DNA of 64,000 nt from Budorcas taxicolor (lineage: Eukaryota; Chordata; Mammalia; Artiodactyla; Bovidae): assembly GCF_023091745.1 (NCBI RefSeq), contig NC_068910.1, positions 35,451,272 to 35,515,271 of the forward strand, written 5' to 3'. Positions 1 through 11,460 of this stretch are shown piece after piece. Made by a program: the position numbers and the translations under genes. Numbering within the stretch: position 1 is the stretch's first letter; every line of letters begins with the position of its first letter. The notes under the pieces are model-generated. The model was not told the DNA's origin. It saw nothing but the letters and a program-made list of their open reading frames with translations, and ran no database searches.

Positions 1-1582
1 TCCAGTCTTGAATGTATATTATAATAGACCAATTATTTCATAGTTGTTTCCTTGTTCTGTTTATAAAACACTTTTCTCTCTGAAAATCTTGATGCTAAGC
101 CAATAGGGAAAAAAAATCTTTCAGCCCCCTCCTCACTATTATTCTATATATTTTTCTTAAAAAAAACATGAGGAAATGGTTCTCATTAGATTCATTATTC
201 TCAGAAAACCAAAGAACAGCTCACTTGCTCTCTCCATTTATTTCTGAATTTTTATAAAAATCTCTTTACACCAAAAAAAGAGAAATTTTAACATGGTTTG
301 TAAATGGATTTGACACCAGACTCTCTTAAAGTATCTCTTTACTTCCTGCTTGCATATAATCATTCCAAATTTATGCCCAATATCATGACTTAGCTATTGC
401 CCCTTTTACAGAATTTGACAGTAGTATTGTGCTTTGTTAGGTTATATCATGTTACTGAGTTGTACTAGGAAACTCTGCAAACTGAATATTGCAAACTCTG
501 CAACTGAAAATGTGGTGGAAATCATCTTGGAAATGATGGTGGAAAATGAAACTGGTCTAAGTAGACATATTTTTGTGTGCCACTTAATAAAGACCTGGGA
601 AAATTAATTATAGTACCAAGAATTTCAGTTTATTCAAAACGACCCAAGAAATAGGAAATAGTAACAATTTTGGTGTTCTCCATGAGCAGCGCTCTTCCAA
701 GGGGCAAGTTAATAGAGATATGAATTCAGAATCACCTTATTGCAATGTCTTGAGATTCATAGAGTATTTTGATTACAAAAGCTATACATGTTGTATCCGG
801 GAATTCAGCAGGACTAATGCAGAACTAGAGAATTATTCTTGGTAATTTTCACCAGTTCCCTTTCACTGGGCAAAGTACCAGCTTCTGGCACAAGAAGATG
901 TTTTCCATGGGCAAAAACAAGAACATGTACCTCCAGTGTGGGAGCTGTATCATGAAGGTGAACACGTGCTCCTTGGTCCCGTTTACTTCAGCACCAGCTC
1001 TTAATGCTGAGGCTTCTTCAGAGGGTTTGCAAAGGGGGAAAACAATGTTTGATTGATGGAGACCCAGGAGCAGAGTAAAGGAAATCTTAGAGCTGAAAAT
1101 CAGATTTTACATCCTCCAAGTAATCAAAATTACTTTTGAGGTGTCGAAAGAGAGAAAATGAGCGCTGGTCTGGGGGTAGATTATATGGTCTGTGTCTTTG
1201 ATTAGATGCTAGTTAGAGGGGCAGTTAAGGGGTTAAGCAAATGTCCTCTAGAACAACGATATTGGAAATTAAATTTTATTTCCTTTACTTACAAGCACTG
1301 TGAAGTAGGATAGATCCATCAATTTCTGAGTTTCCTAGATGGAGCTGGAGGGAGGTGGACTTCTTTGCAGAGGAAAATGGGAAGATTTAGATTTCCCTTG
1401 CTCTTCAAAGAGAGGACTGTAGTGGGAACATTATAGAAAAAAGAGAAAGAATAGACATAAGTTACAGAAGGAAGGAACTAAATAACTTTTAAGAAGTAAA
1501 TATCTTATATTGGATTTTAAGGTGTTTGGGTCACATATTACTAAATCAATAAGCTTGACAATAGAGGCACAAAGTGTGATAA

Positions 1583-1601
1583 TGTGTGTGTGTGTGTGTG
1601 T
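1583..1601. repeat. (TG)n microsatellite
   Basis: About nine TG units directly upstream of a dimeric SINE. Confidence 0.9.
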
Positions 1602-1610
1602 TAGCAGGTG

Positions 1611-1867
1611 TGGAGAAGGCAATGGCACCCCACTCCAGTACTCTTGCCTGGAAAATCCCATGGACGGAGAAGCCTGGTGCACTGCAGTCCATGGAGTCAC
1701 TACGAGTCGGACATGACTAAGTGACTTCACTTTCACTTTTCACTTTCATGCATTGGAGAAGGGAATGGCAACCCACTCCAGTGTTCTTGCCTGGAGAATC
1801 CCAGGGACGGGGGAGCCTGGTGGGCTGCCGTCTATGGGGTCGCACAGAGTTGGTCATGACTGTTAGC
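1611..1867 (+). mobile_element. Bov-tA-type dimeric SINE
   Basis: Two related units are joined at about 1740 by a CACTTTCATGCATTGGAGAAGG linker-type sequence. Each unit has the CAACCCACTCCAGTNTTCTTGCC-like block and the GTCGGACATGACT-like 3' end shared by the bovid tRNA-core/BovB-tail SINEs. Minus-strand copies of the same dimer occur near 46.6 and 54.1 kb. Open frames crossing it are not genes. Confidence 0.85.
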
Positions 1868-2015
1868 AGGTGTGTATTTCTGTGTGTAGGCCAAGATACG
1901 TGGCTGAGTTCCTGCTTTGCATGGACAGGTGGATGGAGACAAATCAAGAACACATGTGGAGGGGAAAGGGAAAAAAAAAAAAAGAAAAAATGCATAGGAG
2001 TAAGGATATCAGAAA

Positions 2016-2252
2016 GGGAAAGTGAAAAAGTGAAAGTGTTAGTCACTCAGACATGTTCAACTCTTTGCAACCCCATGGACTGCAGCCCAGCAGGCTTCTC
2101 TGTCCATGAAAGTCTCAGCAAGAATACTGAAGTGGGTTGCCATTTCCTTCTCCTGGGGTTAGGGTTAGGTTTAGGATCTTCCCAACTCAGGGACTGAACC
2201 CAGGTCTCCTGCATTGGCAGGCAGATTCTTTACCATCTGAGCCACCAGGGAA
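2016..2252 (-). mobile_element. Bov-tA SINE with an internal TTAGGG-like insertion
   Basis: Reads from a CACTCAG..GTTCAACTCTTTGC end to a TCTGAGCCACCAGGG end, which is the tRNA-like head in reverse orientation. At 2155-2175 the usual CTCCAGGGGATCTTCCC junction is interrupted by TTAGGG-like units. Confidence 0.88.
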
Positions 2253-2429
2253 CTATTTCTAAAGGCTGACAACACAGCACTTCCCACACCAATCCAAGAA
2301 TTTGCAGAACTCTTTGGAAAGGCACTGAGCTTTTGTGTTGGTTTGTTTGAGCTTGGAGTGGCAGTTTATGCCAGTTTATATGTTGCAAGTGGCAGGGACA
2401 TCCCAGTTAACATCTGGAAAGAATAACAG

Positions 2430-2655
2430 AATAACATGTTGCTTGTGAGAGTGAGTCCTGGAACCAGACTATCTCCTTTTCAGTTCTGCCTTGACAAGTA
2501 GAAACTGTGTGGTCTTCAGTCAGTTGCTAATCTACCATGAACCTCAATATTCTCCTTTGTTAAATGAATGTGATATTGATATCTACATTCCAGGGTCATC
2601 ATGAAGATTCAATGAAACTGCTTCACTGAGTGTTTGGTACATAGTAGTTATTCTT
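2430..2655 (+). repeat. MIR SINE remnant
   Basis: Shows the usual MIR order: a CTGGAACCAGACT start, a block resembling 'yes/no fever' MIR core (TTGTTAAATGAATGTGATA), and GTTTGGTACATAGTAG at the end. Strongly diverged. Confidence 0.65.
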
Positions 2656-4517
2656 GACATATGAAAGAATAAAGGAAAAATAAAGAAGATTTAAAACACT
2701 GTAACAAAGTAATTCATGCATTGCCAATCAAGAAAGATTCAATAAATAGTATTATTTTTACTTTGGATAACTCAACTACTCTATGTCCGGCTTGAAGCAT
2801 GGACCTTTTCCTGGTGAAGATTTTCCTATCTCTATCTTTTCAGGTGCTGTTCTCTTGGTCGGGGTCAACAAACCCTGGGTACCCACAGACTTCCTCTCAG
2901 TTATGAGAGTTGGCAAACGACTGGCCTCCTTCTGTGATGGGGGCTGGCACCACCAAACATATCCTCTGACTGTGATCCTCAGGTCTTGGCAGCCAATACA
3001 CAGTTTTCTTGCTTTAATTGGGCTGAGATTCATTCCTACATGTGGCAGCTGCAAAGATTTATTCTCCTTACAATTAGGCATTGCAATGCTTAGCATTGCT
3101 TGGACTTAATTTTAAGTACATTTTGGTGGCCCTTTTCCCTCCACTGCACCTTGGTTGCTCCAGGAGAGAGCATATGGCCCAGTAATTCTTTAAAGCTCAT
3201 TTTACGGGCCATTCTCAGGCACTTCCTGCTGGCCTTTGGAACAGAGCCTTGTTTGTGACTGCATTTTTGCTTATGCTCCTGCCAAATGCTTCCTCCAAAA
3301 CCAGCAATAAAACCGCAGGATCCGATAAGCCCTGGTCATCAGAATGGCTTAATGAGAGCAACCTCGACAATTGAGGTCTTTAATAGCAACCAGCACGGCA
3401 GGACTTGTGCCTTGAGTACCAGGACAGCCTGGGCAGGTCACCTTTGTGGTTTATGGGAATTTCTCCAAATAATGTAAAATTTGAGACCATCTCAGGGAAC
3501 GATCTCACACTAAGCTATTTTTCTCTTAAGCAAAAAATGGATAGGACAAAAACAGAACAGAGTGGTTCTCTCTGGCTTCTCCTTATAGAAGAATAAATCT
3601 GGAGTTTATAAAGGTCTTTCCGGGAAAAAAAAATATCACTGGGTTTGTATGGCTACCTTCACTGTACATTGCTTCAAAATTATGTGAATTACATTATGTT
3701 GCTGGCTGGCAGAAATGTACTTGAAATACAGGTTGGATACTTAAAACAGATTTTGTTCAAAGTATATTCACATGAAATGGAACTTAAGGTAAAATTAGAT
3801 CTTGTCTATGATCTCTGTGCTATTAAACAGTTTTAAAATCTGAATTATTAATTAAAACCTGTGCACTAGTACTATTTTAAAATGATTGTGTTTTTTTGAT
3901 TGCTAACAGAACTTGGGTGACTTTCAAAAGAAGTTGATTTCCTTTTATGTTAGCTAATAGAAACCCCATTGTAATCATAAAAGGCATGAAGAAATTATGT
4001 TACAAGTGGTTGTTATTTAAGTGGAAGTTAACACAGAATATATTAAAGTACCCATGGTCTTATCAACAGTGTGTTATAATGGCTTCTGATTAACACTGAA
4101 AACATGATTGATGTTAGTTTGAGCATGGAACACTGAAAATGGGACACTGAGAGAATGTAATTGAAAGCTTGTTAATTTCATACAATCATTCAATTTCTCT
4201 CTACAGCTTTTGTTTTTATGACCATTAAAGAGTCATGACAATTTAATGAGACCTTTCAATGATAATAGTAATGAGAAAAAAAAAAAAAACACCTTAAAAT
4301 TCTCACTTGTTATCACTGCTAGAAATAGAAACAATCAATATCTTAATTTTGGTTTTAAATACAGTTTGTTAGCCTGATTCATAATGAGTAATATGTAAAA
4401 TAATGCAAACAAGTCTAGTCAGTAATTCACATTAAGTGTACCAACATGTTATGGGCTAACAGTTATACTACAGCCAAAGAAGAAAGGGAGGCACATTTGT
4501 TTAAAAATCCTCTAGAT

Positions 4518-5709
4518 TCAAGCCGGTTTTAGAAAAGGCAGAGGAATCAGAGATCAAATTGCCAACATCCGCTGGATCATGGAAAAAGCAAGAGAGTTCC
4601 AGAAAAACATCTATTTCTGCTTTATTGACTAGGCCAAAGCCTTTGACTGTGTGGATCACAAGAAACTGTGGAAAATTCTGAAAGAGATGGGAATACCAGA
4701 CCACCTGACCTGCCTCGTGAGAAATCTGTATGCAGGTCAGGAAGCAACAGTTAGAACTGGACATGGAACAACAGATAGGTTCCAAATAGGAAAAGGAGTA
4801 CGTCAAGGCTGTATATTGTCACCCTGCTTATTTAACTTTTGCAGAGTACATCATGAGAAACACCGGACTGGAAGAAACACAAGCTGGAATCAAGATTGCC
4901 GGGAGAAATATCAATAACCTCAAATATGCAGATGACACCACCCTTATGGCAGAAAGTGAAGAGGAACTAAAAAGCCTCTTGATGAAGGTGAAAGAGGAGA
5001 GCGAAAAAGTTGGCTTAAAGCTCAATATTCAGAAAACGAGGATCATGGCATCTGGTCCCATCACTTCATGGGAAATAGATGGGGAAACACTGGAAACAGT
5101 GTCAGACTTTATTTTTTGGGGCTCCAAAATCACTGCAGATGGTGATTGCAGCCATGAAATTACAAGACACTTACTCCTTGGAAGAAAAGTTATGACCAAC
5201 CTAGATAGTATATTCAAAAGCAGAGACATTACTTTGCCGACTAAGGTCCATCTAGTCAAGGCTATGGTTTTTCCTGTGGTCATGTATGGATGTGAGAGTT
5301 GGACTGTGAAGAAGGCTGAGCACCGAAGAATTGATACATTTGAACTGTGGTGTTGGAGAAGACTCTTGAGGGTCCCTTTGACTGCAAGGAGATCCAACCA
5401 GTCCATTCTGAAGGAGATCAACATTGGGATTTCTTTGGAAGGAATGATGCTAAAGCTGAAGCTCCAGTACTTTGGGCACCTCATGCGAAGAGGTGACTCA
5501 TTGGAAAAGATTCTGATGCTGGGAGAGATTGGGGACAGGAGGAGAAGGGGACGACCCAGGATGAGACGGCTGGATAGCATCACGGACTTGATGGATGTCA
5601 GTGTGCGTGAACTCCGGGAGATGGTGATGGACAGGGAGGCCTGGCGTGCTGCGATTCATGGGGTCACAAAGAGTCGGACACGACTGAGCGACTGAACTGA
5701 TCTGAACTG
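4518..5709 (+). mobile_element. BovB LINE, 5'-truncated, RT domain and 3' end
   Basis: The BovB (RTE clade) retrotransposon encodes one protein with endonuclease and reverse transcriptase; only the RT part and C-terminus are present here. The upstream segment reads FRKGRGIRDQIANI and KAFDCVDHKKLWKILKEMG but has a TAG stop at about 4628 and a frame break near 4840, where two bases are missing before GCAGAGTACATC. From 4853 to 5695 a 280-codon frame is open and holds the catalytic YADD (KYADDTTLMAES) through the C-terminal RTRLSD. The 3' end is the CTGAACTGA repeat. It cannot be autonomous: no endonuclease, no 5' end, and an interrupted RT. Confidence 0.95.
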
Positions 5710-5731
5710 AGAAGAAACATGCAAGGCACTC

Positions 5732-6040
5732 TAGTTCCCTGATAGCTTAGTTGGTAAAGAATTTACCTGCAATGCAGGAGACCCTGGTTCAATTCCTGAG
5801 TCGGGAAGATCCACTGGAGAAGGGATGTGCTACCCACTTCAGTATTCTTGTACTTCCCTTGTGGCTCAGCTGGTAAAGAATCTGCCTGCAATGTGGAAGA
5901 CCTGGGTTTGATCCCTGGGTTAGGAAGATTCCCTGGAAAAGGGAAAGACTACCCACTCCAGTATTCTGGCCTAGAGAATTCAATGGACTGTTTAGTCCTT
6001 GCGGTCACAAGAGTTGAACATGACTGAGAAACTTTAGCTT
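5732..6040 (+). mobile_element. BOV-A2 dimeric SINE
   Basis: Two head units (each with GTAAAGAAT..ACCTGCAATGCAGG or CTGCCTGCAATG and a box-B-like GGTTCAATTCC or GGTTTGATCCC) precede one BovB-like tail ending GTTGAACATGACTGA. It lies 22 bp downstream of the BovB copy in the same orientation. Confidence 0.9.
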
Positions 6041-6146
6041 TCTAGATCCTAAGCAGGTGTAAGGCTAATGACTGCTGAAGATTTAAAGGGAAAGGGATTT
6101 AGTTGGGAAGAAGCAGACTATATCTTGGACAAATATTTTCATTATT

Positions 6147-6216
6147 AAAAGTAGAGCATATATATGTATATATACACATATATATGAAATTACATATATA
6201 TATTACATAAAATATA
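6147..6216. repeat. AT-rich tandem run
   Basis: Alternating ATATAT/GTATAT/ACATAT units, a degenerate microsatellite. Confidence 0.8.
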
Positions 6217-7433
6217 TTGTATTTCTCACACCATTGGCCATCTAGATGGTATTAACACTTGGTGTGTAGATGGAGAACAACAAATTTTTTTGGATATTTC
6301 CTCTCAAACATAATAAGTGAAAGTTCAGAAAATGTGAGTTTCTACTTTTTCTATTCAGCTGCAAAATATGTCTGGAAAAGTATCTTTGGTTAAAAAAGTG
6401 TAATATTTATTCTATAAACCTATAAACCTATTACTGTGAAAGAAAGGGCAGTAGATTTTGGTAGACAACTAGCAGTCTCTACAACAATTATTACAACATG
6501 CAAATCATATTTATATGTATGTGTATATATATGTTTTATGTTTTATCATTGGTCTTCTACTTTTACCCTTAGTGAATATAATAAGAGCAAAATCTATGTC
6601 TGCTTTATTTACTAATACATCCTTTACCCTTAATACCCTTCCTATCTTTTAGCAGGTATTCAATACAAATTTGTTAAATCACTGACTGACTGACTGAATG
6701 AATGAATACAAGTGATTTTCCAGGCAAAGAAACTAAGGTTCAGACAAGTTATACAGTTTAGCCCTTTCTAGAGGCTGGGTGACCATTTTCTAGGAATGTT
6801 GAATGATTTATAACTCTGATGGATAGCTTAACAAGACAGTTAGTAAGCTCTCTTCCAACACTGAATGTCTATGATTCTTCGGTGTTGTAGGAAATTACAA
6901 CACTCCAAATAGGACCATGAAACTGCTTTGTGAAGGAGTAGATCAAGAGAAATTAGAAGATTTACCTTTTTTCTTGTTGGTTCAGTCACATATAATTCTT
7001 TCCCTCACAACATTCCAAGCTAAGCTCTCACAGGCTTCATCCCCATATCAAAATGGGTACCATTAATCTAAAATGCTAGAAGATTGCAGCAAACTTGCCA
7101 TATACCTCTTTTAAATCATGCCTTCCTTGGGCAGAAAAGTAAATATGTGCTGTGTTTAAAAGATTTCCTGTTGAGCTTCAGGCTGCCTGGGAGAATAAAA
7201 CAGATAGTGAGTTATGTTAATAAATGTCTTTATCATATATTCTGCATAGTCGTACTAAAATAAAAAAAGGAAAGACAAAATTTTGAGACGTATAACCAGT
7301 GTACATCAATTGATTATCAACTAAATCTTTTGGTCAGACAAGTGTGAGTGTTCATTGCTGTTGCCAGTTTTTTCTTCTTTAAATTTTTTTTCGCAAAACA
7401 ATTCATTCTAAACCTGCTTTTCTGTTTTTCAAG

Positions 7434-7529
7434 ATATCGAAGACTTTGAAACCAAAACAAGAAGCACAGTGTCCGTCCGAGAAGGTCAAGGTGTGGTGCT
7501 TCTCTGTGGTCCACCACCACACTTTGGAG
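7434..7529 (+). CDS. CNTN6: CNTN6 exon, first half of Ig domain 2
   Basis: This 96-nt exon encodes 31 whole residues starting IEDFETKTRSTVSVREGQ and ending GPPPHFG. It carries the first cysteine of Ig2 (VVLLCGP), the partner of the one in the next exon. It starts with two bases completing a codon (Tyr in other contactins) and ends with one base of an Asp codon. The acceptor is a T-rich tract then CAAG; the donor is GTATGG. The short segment before the cysteine is the Ig1-Ig2 linker. Frame, length and both borders fit the next exon exactly. Confidence 0.95.
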
Positions 7530-7729
7530 GTATGGTTACTTTCGGTCACACCATTAATTCGGCCACTCAGGGAATAAAGTAGGCATAGTAGTCCTTAGTG
7601 CCAGTGGTAGCCCTCCATCAAATCTAAGGGACTATGAAAGTTTTTCTGGCTCATCCTGCTGTATCAAGTCTTAATCCAAATCTTTTCTTTTAAAAACATG
7701 TATTCAATCACTCACTCAACAGATATGTC

Positions 7730-7930
7730 CTTAAAGAGAAGCAGTATGGCCCTGTACACATGTGTGAGCATTGGGGCTTTGCAGTGAAATGATCACAGCT
7801 GTAATCTGTGGTCACCCTACATGACAAAGAATGATTTGTTTAAATGTTTTAGGCTCAATTTCCTCAGCTGCAAAGTAGAGATACTAACTGATGCCTATAC
7901 TATAGGACAGTCATGAGTGTTAAATGAGCT
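7730..7930 (+). repeat. MIR SINE remnant
   Basis: AGCAGTATGGCC start and a central TTTCCTCAGCTGCAAAGTAGAGATA block are typical of MIR, ending GTTAAATGAGCTAATG. It lies 200 bp downstream of the first exon. Confidence 0.75.
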
Positions 7931-7933
7931 AAT

Positions 7934-8149
7934 GAAAGTGTGAAAAGTGAAGTTGCTCAGTCGTGTCCGACTCTTTGCGACCCATGGACTATAGCCCGCC
8001 AGGTTGCTCCAGCCATGAAATTTTCCAGGCAAGAGTACTGGAGTGGGTTTCCATTCCCTTCTCCAGGGGTTCTTCCTGATCCAGGGATCGAACCCAGGTC
8101 TCCCACATTGCGGGCAGACGCTTTTACCGTCTGAGCCACAAGGGAAGCC
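7934..8149 (-). mobile_element. Bov-tA SINE
   Basis: A near-complete reverse copy from GAAGTTGCTCAGTCGTGTCC to GAGCCACAAGGGAAGCC. Flanks GAGCTAATGA on both sides (about 7927 and 8151) look like the target duplication. The open frames on both strands over it are repeat translations. Confidence 0.92.
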
Positions 8150-8609
8150 TGAGCTAATGAATATAAACCAATTAATTTAACAGCCAGTATTTTATTTTAA
8201 AAAGAAAGCTAGGACTGTTATTTTATTTTAATTATTGGGTTCCATGGAGAAGCAAATTTCAACAGCTGTTCTGGAAACATGTGAACTATTGGAAGAGGAA
8301 AGCTGCCCATTTAATTGGAAGAAAATGTTACGGAACACCAAATCAGGTTATCTCCTGGCAATGGTGAAAATCAAGCAGTAAGTGATATTCTCTGCTTTGG
8401 AAGAATCTGGATTAACTGATGAGTTACCCAGTTGCCAGGGATCTAAAGCATCTACTGATTCTCACCCCACTGGTTTGCAATTTCTTAAAATCTGGACAGT
8501 TTGGTACAATTTGGTAGATTCTCAGCCAACTGTGATCCTGGAGGAAGTCAGTGTAAAAATATCCATAAAGTCATTTCAGTTAGTACAATCCGATATCACA
8601 CTATGTTAT

Positions 8610-8803
8610 GAAAGTGAAAGTCTCTTAGTCATGTCCTACTCTTTGGGACTCCATGGAGGATAAAGCCCCTGGAATTCTCCAGGCCAGAATACTGGAGTGG
8701 GTAGCCTTTCCTGTCTCCAGGGAATCTTCACAACACAGACATCCAACCCAGGTCTCCTGCATTGCAGGCGGATTCTTTACCAACTGAGCTATGAGGGGAA
8801 AGC
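8610..8803 (-). mobile_element. Bov-tA SINE with 13-bp target duplication
   Basis: Flanked by perfect CACACTATGTTAT repeats at 8597-8609 and 8804-8816. The body is diverged (GTCATGTCCTACTCTTTGGG). Confidence 0.95.
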
Positions 8804-8820
8804 CACACTATGTTATAGTT

Positions 8821-9504
8821 CAGTTCAGTTGCTCAGTCGTGTCTGTCTCTTTGCAACCCCATGGACTGCAGCATGCCAGGCTTCCCTGTCTATCACTAAC
8901 TCCCGAGACCTGCTGAAACTCATGTCCATCAAGTCAGTGATGCCATCCAACCATTTCATCCTCTGTCCTCTCCTTCTCCTCCTGCCTTCAATTTTTCCCA
9001 GCATCAGGATCTTTTCAAAGGAGTCAGTTCTTAGCATCAGGTGACTAAAGTATTGGAATTTCAGCTTTCGCATCGGTCCTTCCAATGAATATTCAGGACT
9101 GATTTCCTTTAGGATGGACTAGTTGGATCTCCTTGCAGTCAAGAGACTCTCAAGAGTCTTCCCCAATACCACAGTTTAAAAGCATCAACTCTTCGGTGCT
9201 CAGCTTTCTAGTCCAACTCTCGTATCCATACATGACCATTGGAAAAATCATAGCTTTGACTAGACAGACCTTTGTTGGCAAAGTAATGTCTCTGCTTTTT
9301 AATATGCTGTCTAGGTTGGTCATAGCTTTTCATCCAAGGAGCAAGCATCTTTTAATTTCATGGCTGTAGTCACCATCAGCAGTGATTTTGGAGCCCCAAA
9401 TCACCATATGAAAATAAAGTATTTCACTGTTTCCCATTGTTTCCCTATCTATTTGCCATGAAGTGATAGGACCAGATGCCATGATCTTAGTTTTCTGAAG
9501 TAAC
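8821..9504 (-). mobile_element. BovB LINE fragment, RT C-terminal part
   Basis: The 3' end CAGTTCAGTTGCTCAG is at the left, so the element is on the minus strand. It is 5'-truncated near the sequence for the IMASGP motif. Flanking GTTATAGTT at 8812-8820 and 9505-9513 is a 9-bp target duplication. The RT-derived frame is broken into pieces of at most 86 codons on the sense strand of the element. Confidence 0.95.
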
Positions 9505-9514
9505 GTTATAGTTA

Positions 9515-9745
9515 ATTTAATAATAATAGCAAGTACTTACACAGTACAGATCTAAATACTTTATATGTATTAGATTCTTAAATCTGTAGAATTACTAGTC
9601 GAGGGAGATACTATGATGTTTCTTGTTTTATGAATGAGAATACTAAGATACAGAGAGGGTAAGTAAATGGTCCAATGTCATGAATCTTGTAATCATGAAG
9701 CCAGACATCAAATCCATGCAGTCTGGGTCCCAGACCCTGGATAGA
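9515..9745 (+). repeat. MIR SINE remnant
   Basis: TAATAGCAAGTACTTACACAGTAC through TGAATGAGAATACTAAGATACAGAGAGGGTAAG to CAGTCTGGGTCCCAG follow the MIR core and 3' order. Confidence 0.75.
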
Positions 9746-10147
9746 TCCTAACCACCAATGTCTCTTATAATTGATTTCCACTTTAGAACAGGAGGATTTT
9801 TTGAAATAGATGGACAAATTTTAAGAAATAAGTGAAAACTTTTCTTCTAATATTAAAACAAATATTATTTATGATCCTTAAAAAACTTGAAGCTATTTTT
9901 GCCATTACTTTCAGTTTCATACAATCTTGCAAAATGCTAACACAAAATGAAAAAAACAAACAAACATACAAACCCTAATTGGAAGTTAGCAATATTTTTA
10001 TTCAATATTATTACACAGTGGTATGTCACTTTGCTCACTAGCAATATTGGGGAAGAGTTACAATACTTTCAACATTATCTGATAAAATGATACTATTCCA
10101 GAGCACACAAAAATTTGATAGTGCTTATTTTTTAACAATTAAAAAAA

Positions 10148-10359
10148 AGTGAAAGTGAAGTCGCTCAGTCGTGTCCAATTCTTTGCGACCCCATGGACTG
10201 TAGCCTGCCAGGCTCCTCCATCCATTGGATTCTCCAGGCAAGAATAATGGAGTGGGTTGCCATTTCCTTCTCCAGGAGATCTTCCCAACACAGAGATCGA
10301 ACCTGAGTCTCCCGCACTGCAGGCAGACTCTTTACCATCTGAGCCACCAGGGGCTCCAC
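10148..10359 (-). mobile_element. Bov-tA SINE with 12-bp target duplication
   Basis: TTTTTTAACAAT occurs at 10128-10139 and 10360-10371, around a well-preserved minus-strand copy. The short A-rich stretch at 10140-10148 precedes its GAAAGTGAAGTCGCTC end. Confidence 0.95.
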
Positions 10360-10638
10360 TTTTTTAACAATAGGAAGGTTATTTTCCAGTACCATAATCT
10401 AAGACAAAACATGCAAATCGTGTTTGTTTGTACTGTCGGTCTACGTCATTTTATACTCTGACATTGGTCAAAGAGACTTGACAGAATCATAGACTAGTTT
10501 CAACTTTGTTTTACTCTAAATAAGAACAGCAGACATGCAAATATTTCTAAATGAATGTCATTATACTTTAAAAAGGCAGTAAAGTAGGAGAGCTTTCCCT
10601 GGTCACCTTGTCACCTACCAGTGAAGAAGTCTATGTTG

Positions 10639-10832
10639 GTCTTTTTTTTTTAAAATTTTAATTGGAGGCTAATTACTTTACAATATTGTGGTGGGTTTGC
10701 CATACATTCACATGAATCAGCCATGGGTGTACATGTGTTCCCCATCCTGACCCTCCCTCCCACCTCCATCCCCATCCCATCCCTCAGGGTCATCCCAGTG
10801 CACCAGCCCTGAGCGCCCTGCCTCATGTATCA
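10639..10832 (-). mobile_element. L1 3' end, bovid type
   Basis: A T run followed by TTTTAATTGGAGGCTAATTAC, ACAATATTGTGGTGG and GGGTCATCCCAGTGCACCAG is the reverse complement of the bovid L1 3' untranslated region with its A-tail. Confidence 0.88.
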
Positions 10833-11249
10833 AACTTTTAAAGCATGTAAAGCTTTCATTATAACAGTGCCTGTTTAATGTCATGAAATTAACTCACAGA
10901 TATACAAAACCTACCTGAAATTAAGTCTGCTATAACTGAATAATGAGTACCTGTTGCATGCAAATTATGACAAATTTGACTGATACCAAATTCTGTTTTG
11001 CAATATATAATGCTCTAGCAGGATTCCAAAGGCATTTATCAATATTGACTTCATTCAGGTATTATAAGGATTTTCTTCTAAAAGCCATGGCTTTCTCATA
11101 TCTACAATGACAGGAATGCTGGAATACTATTCAGTTTTCCTTCATATCTCTCTCAGATCAAAACTGAGGGGATTATTGACACCATTTGCTTGAATTATAC
11201 AAAGAATTATTAATTCATTAAAGTATTAATGGAGTAATTGAGTCATTAA

Positions 11250-11460
11250 ATGTTAATAATGGCAATAATAACTACCAGTTGTTGAATTGTTACCCTCAGC
11301 AAGCACTATAAGCCTTTCCATTTATTTTCTCATTCCCACTATTCCAATGATTAAGAATAATAATTTTAAAATAAGAACATTGAGACTCAGACTAAATCAG
11401 TTTTTAGTTAGTAAATAAAGACAAGATTCCAACCCAGAACTTTCTGACTTCAAAAATTGC
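11250..11460 (+). repeat. MIR SINE remnant
   Basis: AAGCACTATAAGCCTTTCC and ACATTGAGACTCAGACTAAATCAG in the order expected for MIR. Confidence 0.65.

Larger units (their letters stand above)
1..7433 (+). other. CNTN6: CNTN6 intron before the first exon (3' part)
   Basis: No coding exon is visible here. 1-1440 is AT-rich sequence in which I recognise no gene and no young repeat. SINEs, an old MIR, a BovB piece and a BOV-A2 dimer lie at 1611-2252, 2430-2655, 4518-5709 and 5732-6040. 2780-3600 is more balanced in base composition and free of known repeats. 3600-4500 and 6220-7433 are AT-rich, with a degraded MIR-like tail near 6560-6710. Confidence 0.85.

Noticed and set aside
1721..2197. 158-codon open frame on the + strand
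   Set aside because: It runs through two SINEs and a low-complexity purine stretch; the translation is that of Bov-tA sequence.
5732..6040. tRNA gene suggested by box-B-like GGTTCAATTCC
   Set aside because: The box belongs to the tRNA-derived head of BOV-A2; no cloverleaf with anticodon arm can be drawn.
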